Assembly: GCA_013433145.1 (NCBI GenBank)
Contig: CM024180.1
Span: 3,809,001 to 3,873,000, forward strand
Direction: 5' to 3'
Origin: Ascaris suum
Taxonomy: Eukaryota > Nematoda > Chromadorea > Rhabditida > Ascarididae
Length of the DNA: 64,000 bases
Shown here: positions 57,763-64,000 of the stretch, in pieces
Numbering within the stretch: the first letter of the stretch is position 1
Layout of the letters: the number at the start of each line of letters is the position of its first letter
Made by a program: the position numbers and the translations under genes
The notes under the pieces: generated by a model
Told to the model about the DNA's origin: nothing
Databases searched by the model: none
What the model saw: only the letters and a program-made list of their open reading frames with translations

Positions 57763-60700
57763 ATATCAGAAACCTCGAAGGATCAGTTTTTTACGAATGC
57801 CCTTTCATAACAATAAACATGTTCGTCCACGATGTGGCAAAAGCATTTCAGCAGCAATATTGAAGGCTTTACGTATTATTCCTGACAGTGGAATAAAATA
57901 CAGCCGCTTAGAATGTCAGATTTTTGTTCGCTGCACTGACGACCAATGCGAATTTCGGATGCTGTAACGCTGAAACGCCTGAAAGTCTAAGTAAATAGAC
58001 TTACTGCAGATACGACGAGTTGTTCACCGCTAAGGGGATTTTCGACGACCATTGGAAGACCGAAATCAGCATGAAGATTGACGGTTGGCTGCAAATTTTT
58101 TATTGTCACCTCCGATATTTATCTAGTGATAAACGTACCGGAAATGTTACGCCATGAGTCCTAAATTAGCTTGTGCGTTGAAGCGTGCACCTACTTAAAG
58201 AAGACAACTTTTAAATTTACGCTTTCATTTGATCGGTAATGCTTTGGGTCTGAAAAATGCGCAGTGTTAAGAACAAGATGTGCAGGAAATACATTCCTCC
58301 ATTTCAGTGGTGAAAGTGATTCGATGCTTTCATTTCCAATCCTTTGATAGACTTCAGTGGATGTTCCTCATGTCTTTTGCACAAATCAAAAAAAAAAACT
58401 TTCAAGAGCGCTACTCTTTTTCTAATCAAAGGTTTTATTATCTTTTTCCTATCATGATATTTTCCGGATCTGTTCATTTGTACTCACTCTCTTTTTCTTC
58501 CGCTGATGCAGCAGCCACGTTGATTACTTCAAGCATAGAGGACTTCTTTAAATCATCTGTTATCATAATACATAGGATCCACAAGTTCCCTGAGGTTACA
58601 TGGAAAACCGTTATGCTGATAATGAGCAATTCGGTTCTTAGATATCTCGAATACGATCCGCAATGAGACGTTTCTCCTCAAGTGGAGTGGCCATTTTTTT
58701 GTCCCTTCAGAAGAGGTATTTAAGAGCATAAAAGCATAATTTTCCACATTTTAACAATGAGTATGCGATGATGCTTACATTTGCCGCATAGAAATAATTT
58801 CTCATTATTGATTTTTCACTATAAATGATATAAAATTATGCAAAAGTTGCCGACGCTAAGTATATAATCACAAAACATGCAACGGCAGAGATGATTACAA
58901 AGCATAGAATATTTATTGATTCTTCTGAGGTGAGGTAGCAAAATTGAAATGGAAATTCTCTCATATAGAGTATCATTATGTTTATTTTGTGGAAACCGTT
59001 TAGTGAGTAATACGCTTTTTATTTTAATGATTAACTATTCTCTGTTTATTAAGCGGCCCTAGAGTGAAAATAGAATAGTTTGCAGTTTATATTTTCTAAA
59101 CGAATGATATATGCAAAAGTTTAGCACCTTATAGAGTGTATATTAGGTGGGTAATGCGTCTATCAAATGCTTTTTTAAATACAAGAAAGTCCGTATGGCT
59201 CATGTAAACTATATTACAACAAGTGATTAGCCAATCATATATTTAGTAGACAATTCTTATACTACAAATAAATAAAGCCATAAAAATATTCATTGCACTC
59301 GTAAAGTGCTCGAATAAATACATCATAAAAACCATATGAAAAAAAGAAAATTCATTTCTGATGAAGAGTTCAGTAAGAAGTGTTCCGATTACATTTAATC
59401 GGATAATATCGCAAAAGAAAATGGCTTAAGTACCACTTGTATTCACTACGTAAACTTCTGTGAGAAATTTTGAGGAATACGATCGCGATAGATATATTGG
59501 CAATGAAAAAACGTTTGCTCTCGCAACATAAATAATGAAGAGGATAGTGGCCTCATGAATGAAAAAAAAAATTCGAATGGATATTATAAGTTTCCGAAGA
59601 ATTGATTGAGTAAAAAAAAACGACAGTTAACAAAATAGCGATAACATTTCAAAAAGTATTTTTCACGATCTCTTTAGAGTAGTGGTGTTTTATGCATAGT
59701 TCGTTGATGTTATTAGGATATAAATTACTGAATGCAAAAATTATGCGTTTTTTTTCCTAAAATCATCTAAAGAAGATCAACAATTTCTAAACTCTCTGAT
59801 TGTTTTGTATTTTGAAACTTTTTGCATACTATGATCCATAGAATTATCATAATGAATGATATTGCGCTTAGATCATCCCAGATTGGTGAGCTGTCTTTCC
59901 AAAATAAATTTGCCCTTTTTCGAAGAAAGAACCAGATATTCCTCTCGAAAAATCATGCGAATTTATAAGCCATAAAGTTTTATTTCATGTAGTGCAAAAT
60001 TCCATGCAAGCAAACTGAAATAATTTTTTGTTCAGTATTTAGCAATGGACACCAATATGGGCGCTATTTCATGGTGTAAATTTATTAGTAATGGATATGC
60101 TAGGATATCGTCGATGTGCATGCTAATGAATGATGTAAAGCCGATGGACGCGGCATATACCCTGTTAAACAAACAAATAATGAATGCGTCAACGTTGCAA
60201 ATGAAGAAAATTTTCGAGGAAAAAAAACTACATTAACGTGGTCATTTAGCATTATTATGCATCAATGAGATGAATGATAAACGAAATAATGGCATATGGA
60301 ATTTATTATGCGAATATCATATATGTATGAATCGTTGTCGAAAAATGCGGGTTATTGAACGTATAGCATAAGAAAGTAGGTGTTAGTTGATAGATTTGAA
60401 GAACTATTCATTTCTCGAGACGACTTTTAAGGTTGCAGAGCAAGTTTAAAACGTTATATAAAGCCCAAAATGCATTCCATTATGATGACTTCATGCTTCA
60501 GACTAATAGCTCTAATTTAAAACAGGAGAAAAAAATTTATAGACTCGGATGTAAGACAGCATGTGTTATATTCATAAAAAGAAATCTAATATTCAATTCC
60601 GATGTGGCCAATTTGTTTGCCTATAGAACACGTATCGTTTGTATTTTCTCCTTCAGGAAATATTTTCTCGCCTGCGGCCTTATATTTTTGGGTTCTTATG

Positions 60701-61082
60701 GTCTCAGATTAATCGACCGCTGGAGAATTTTTCAGCAACACACATAGGTTGCCTGTTTCCTCGAGATGGTATATTAGGCGGTACGGTTGCATACCGGACT
60801 GTATACCTTTGCATACTTGCATTACCTATATACACCCATCGTCTTCGTCACTTATAAAATGATTAGCCCTTAAGATTTTTGCTCTACAGTTTATGATCTT
60901 TTTCGCATCTAGATGAATCATTACCGCTTTCTGGTACTGCTGCATAAGTACATACATGCATCTGCAAGTGAAACTTTGCTGAATTTGTTAAGTTTCTTGC
61001 AGTCACTATAAATAAAAGCAACTTCCTTCGCAGGGGTGTTTCATTGATACATCTAAGAGAAGAACAATGAGTTCAAGCTAAC
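57758..61082. other. intron-like stretch
   Basis: Open frames with no firm gene structure occur on plus at 58280-58666, 60045-60236 and 60433-60857, and on minus at 58553-58747. The plus acceptors CCGCTGATGCAG (58500s) and TCTCCTTCAG (near 60658) are good but lead only to short frames that end in stops without a recognisable domain. Confidence 0.35.
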
Positions 61083-61202
61083 CGGTTGTGGATTGAGTAG
61101 GGCGGCGACCACTCGAAGACACGAAACAACTGCCGGTGGAAGATCCCGATTTGCGAGCATATCGACGACCAATCCTCGCGCCTCCGATATATTACTTTGT
61201 AG
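61083..61202 (-). CDS. PDE3 (cyclic nucleotide phosphodiesterase 3) regulatory-region exon
   Basis: On the minus strand, a TTGGTTTCAG acceptor (61203) and a GTTAGC donor (61077-61082) bound exactly 40 codons, phase 0 at both ends, in a clear GC-rich island. The peptide includes S-E-A-R-G-L-V-V-D-M-L-A-N-R-D-L-P-P and then A-V-V-S-C-L-R-V-V-A-A-L-L-N-P-Q. This matches the pattern of the conserved block after the membrane region of PDE3 (E-A-x-G-L-x-x-D-L-L-A-D-x-x-L-P-P-x-V-x-x-S-L-R-A-V-x-x-L-L), as I remember it. PDE3 enzymes hydrolyse cAMP and cGMP and are membrane-associated through N-terminal hydrophobic segments. Those, and the catalytic HD domain, are not in this exon. Upstream exons would lie right of 61202, and I saw none before 64000. 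A second minus frame is also open but matches nothing. Confidence 0.72.
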
Positions 61203-64000
61203 CTGAAACCAAAAGCTTTTGTGGGAATATCCAGAAATATTTACAAGTACATTGATTAACTGCTGTTGGACAACTCAGTTCTTTCAAATTTTATTCCACC
61301 TTCAGAAGTTTCTTTTTGCACCGCTCTTTATCCAGAAAGGGATCACATATTCTAAGACTCTACATAGCAGCCCAATTATTTTTATTCTCGTTGTTCCAAC
61401 TGTTTTGCTATTTAAACGTATTTTTAAGTGTTCAGCATGCAGGAGTTCGCGGCTGATAAATCAACGAATAAAGATAATTAAACAGATAAGAAGAACTTAA
61501 CGACGGCATAAAGCAAAACGTGGAATATAGAGATGAAATCGCAACTGTGGCCAAGATTACTGTTATTCAATCTTTAGGCATTAACCTTTTCCAACGTTCT
61601 GAAAAACGAATATGTTTGCTTTTTCTCAAGTCATGATGTAAAGTAAAGTACTATGTTGTTGGTATTTTCTCTCTCAAACCTTTCAATTGGATTCTCAAAA
61701 TCGACCGCTTTTAAAGAAAATAAGCAACAGAAAGATGCAATCTTTAAAAGATTGCAGGATTTTTTTTTTTTTTGCAATTCCCAGCTAATGCACTAAAAAG
61801 AAATTCCTTTTTTAAGCAACGTTTTCGTATACATCTCTTCAAAATATTTTATTTTTCATTTCAGTTCTTGAAAACCTTTTCTACAAGTAACTCTGAGAGA
61901 TTTGAGGGTGAAGAGTTTCTTCCAGCGCAAGTTCTTTCTTCAGGACGGAAGAGGGCGTGGGATAAATATAATGTGTTTATTACAATCAAAATAGTTCTAT
62001 GGTCCCTCCCACCCAGATTCCTTTTTGTGGCCTCTCACCTTCACGCTAGAAACCCTTGCTAGTATGAAAGCTCGCATCTCCATTGAATAATTGAAAGAAA
62101 CTCTGAGATAATTTTGGAGAAGTGGGAAGTGCCTGGCCTATACGGTGAAACTCACGCTGTATAGGTGTATAGGTGAGCTTTCTGCAGAGCGGTTAATGAT
62201 CATAAAATATTCGGAATCACCTCTGAGGCCACGTTCCGGAAATGGTGTTGTTGGTTGAAAGTGCTAACAAAAGACCGCAATTTGCCATATATACGAACAA
62301 ATTTCATTGGTCCGTCAGGTTTTGAGATTATGTAAGCCAAGATTCTAAAAGCTGAGATTCTGCTTTGATTATACGAACAAATAAAACTTACAATACCTTC
62401 CCTCTTTAGTTTGATTTGAGTGTTGATTTGGAGATTTTAACTGCAATAAAGTGATGGCGTTGAAAGGGGGGAAGGCAGTTTTTAGAAACTTGGCCGGGTA
62501 TGCTCTTGGACGCCTATACTACTAAATTTCAGTCACATCGATACAGCGAAATCGACCTTCAAAAGGCAAGCAAAGTCAAGACTTAATATAATTTTTGCCA
62601 TCGAAAAAGGGCTGTTTGAATATTATTACTGAAAGGAGCTGCAAATACTCCAAATTGCATCAGCTGGCAATAAAGGAGTTCGACTAAATTTACGTATCTA
62701 CTTCATCTCGACGATATGGCTCTATGATATTTGACTTTTTAAAGTCATAAACACATAAAATGTTGTGCGAGTTTTAATATCGGTTCAAAGTACGAGTAAA
62801 ATGTTAGGGATCAGAATCTAATAAAGAGAATGGCGAATTCGGGAAATACCAACTGTATGATCGAAAAAAATTTTTTAAAGCACAAATAAAGCGACAAAAG
62901 AAATAAAAAGTTAACGAAAGCGAAAGGAAAGCTTTAAAAATTGGCAAATTTTTAGCGCCACACCTACAGAGGTCGATAAAATGCTCGCCTTTCAATCTGA
63001 ACTGTTTGAAAACTTCGTAACAATAGAACACTGCAATAGCATCTTAAGTTTAACTAAAGGAGAGAAAGGTATAGCTCTCTGAGTGTTTAAGAAATTACCA
63101 TATCACAGCACTTGAATTAATAGTATATGTCATCTTGGCGTATAACAGACTCTACAGTTCGATCTACTCTCCAACTGAAAGATGGATGTGAAACGTGATA
63201 ACGAGTTTACAATGAAATACAAATCGCCGTAAAGGAAGGAACCACTACACATCATTTAGCAAAAGAAGCCCATGAAAATGACTCCTCATAGTCCACTTTC
63301 AATTCCGAAATGTTGATTTAATTTTGAAATTTGCACTTATGCAAAAATGAATTCAGCACTTCCATTAAAGAATAAAATTGAAAATCGCATAATGAAAAAA
63401 TACTTTATAAATATTCCACCTCATCTCACATGTTCCTCGTTAATCTCTAGTTCATCTGATATCGCTCTATCTCCGGAGTCATGAACTCGTAATGAAGATT
63501 TTTTTAAAAAAGATATCCTTCAAATTCTTTTCAAAATTAACGATATCCAATCTATTTTCATATGCAAATATTGTTTTGGTGAGCTCTATTTATGCGAACG
63601 TTTTTTTTTTCTTATTCGATTGATTGGGAAAGGAAAATTTTGGGAAAAAAAAGAAAAAATTGCTTATTGAAAGTATCTAAAAATTGTTATTTCAAAATGC
63701 TTTCGAAGAGAAAAATGTTCATTTTAGAATGCGATTAAAATTTGCATAGTTCGATGATAAGGTTGATGAGAATTTGATATTTTTCTTAATAGAGAAATTA
63801 AAAAAAATTGCAATTTCCAAAACGGATGAGTTATTTTATGGTATATTTTATTTTCATTTGTCTATTTTACTTTCATTTAGAAAAATATGACTTATCAAAT
63901 TGCCCACTTCAACGTTTTATTTTGTGAAATAAATTTGAAGTGGTAATTTTATTGAGAAATAATTTTCATCACCCATCTGCGTGAACTTTGACCTTCTTCA
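61203..64000. other. AT-rich stretch at the right edge
   Basis: No exon is supported. Plus frames 61219-61500 and 61772-62062 and minus frame 62804-63031 are of chance length without domains. It would be an upstream intron of the PDE3-like gene. Confidence 0.4.

Overview
This window looks like sparse, AT-rich animal (eukaryotic) DNA. By eye G+C is about one third. There are no operons, no dense ORFs and no rRNA or tRNA that I can see. CpG is not visibly depleted. The few convincing coding pieces are short, relatively GC-rich islands bounded by AG acceptors and GT donors, mostly GTAAGT/GTGAGY. Acceptors such as TTTTTAG and TTTCAG, with no strong separate pyrimidine tract, suggest a nematode-like or other invertebrate genome with very long introns. 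That assignment is an inference.

Right and centre (about 35-61 kb, minus strand): the best gene is a minus-strand, multi-exon gene that I read as a cyclic-nucleotide phosphodiesterase 3 (PDE3) homologue. The 40-codon exon at 61083-61202 closely resembles the conserved short block in the PDE3 N-terminal regulatory region. A small basic exon at 44536-44601 and a Ser/Cys-rich exon at 37143-37447 follow it. The latter carries a C-x2-C-G-R-x-Y motif that resembles one in the PDE3 linker. A 31-codon exon at 35168-35260 may come next. The phases fit except between 44536-44601 and 37143-37447, where another exon or another start is needed. I found no PDE catalytic (HD) domain.

Left (0.1-18 kb, minus strand): exons at 17880-18053 (beginning with ATG), 11379-11463 and 164-264 have mutually compatible phases. 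They could be one gene whose 3' part lies beyond the left edge, or the continuation of the PDE3-like gene. I do not recognise the protein.

The rest is intronic or intergenic DNA: three long (TA)n arrays, a pure 30-base C tract, polypyrimidine tracts and small hairpins. It also holds a clear 644-bp foldback element (38564-39207) with 130-bp inverted arms that differ at about six positions. Several islands are open in one or more frames without a recognisable product (7.1-7.4, 12.3, 13.3-14.7, 29.6-29.9, 51.5 and 55.0-55.3 kb). These are offered at low confidence, because in this sequence antisense frames often look equally protein-like.
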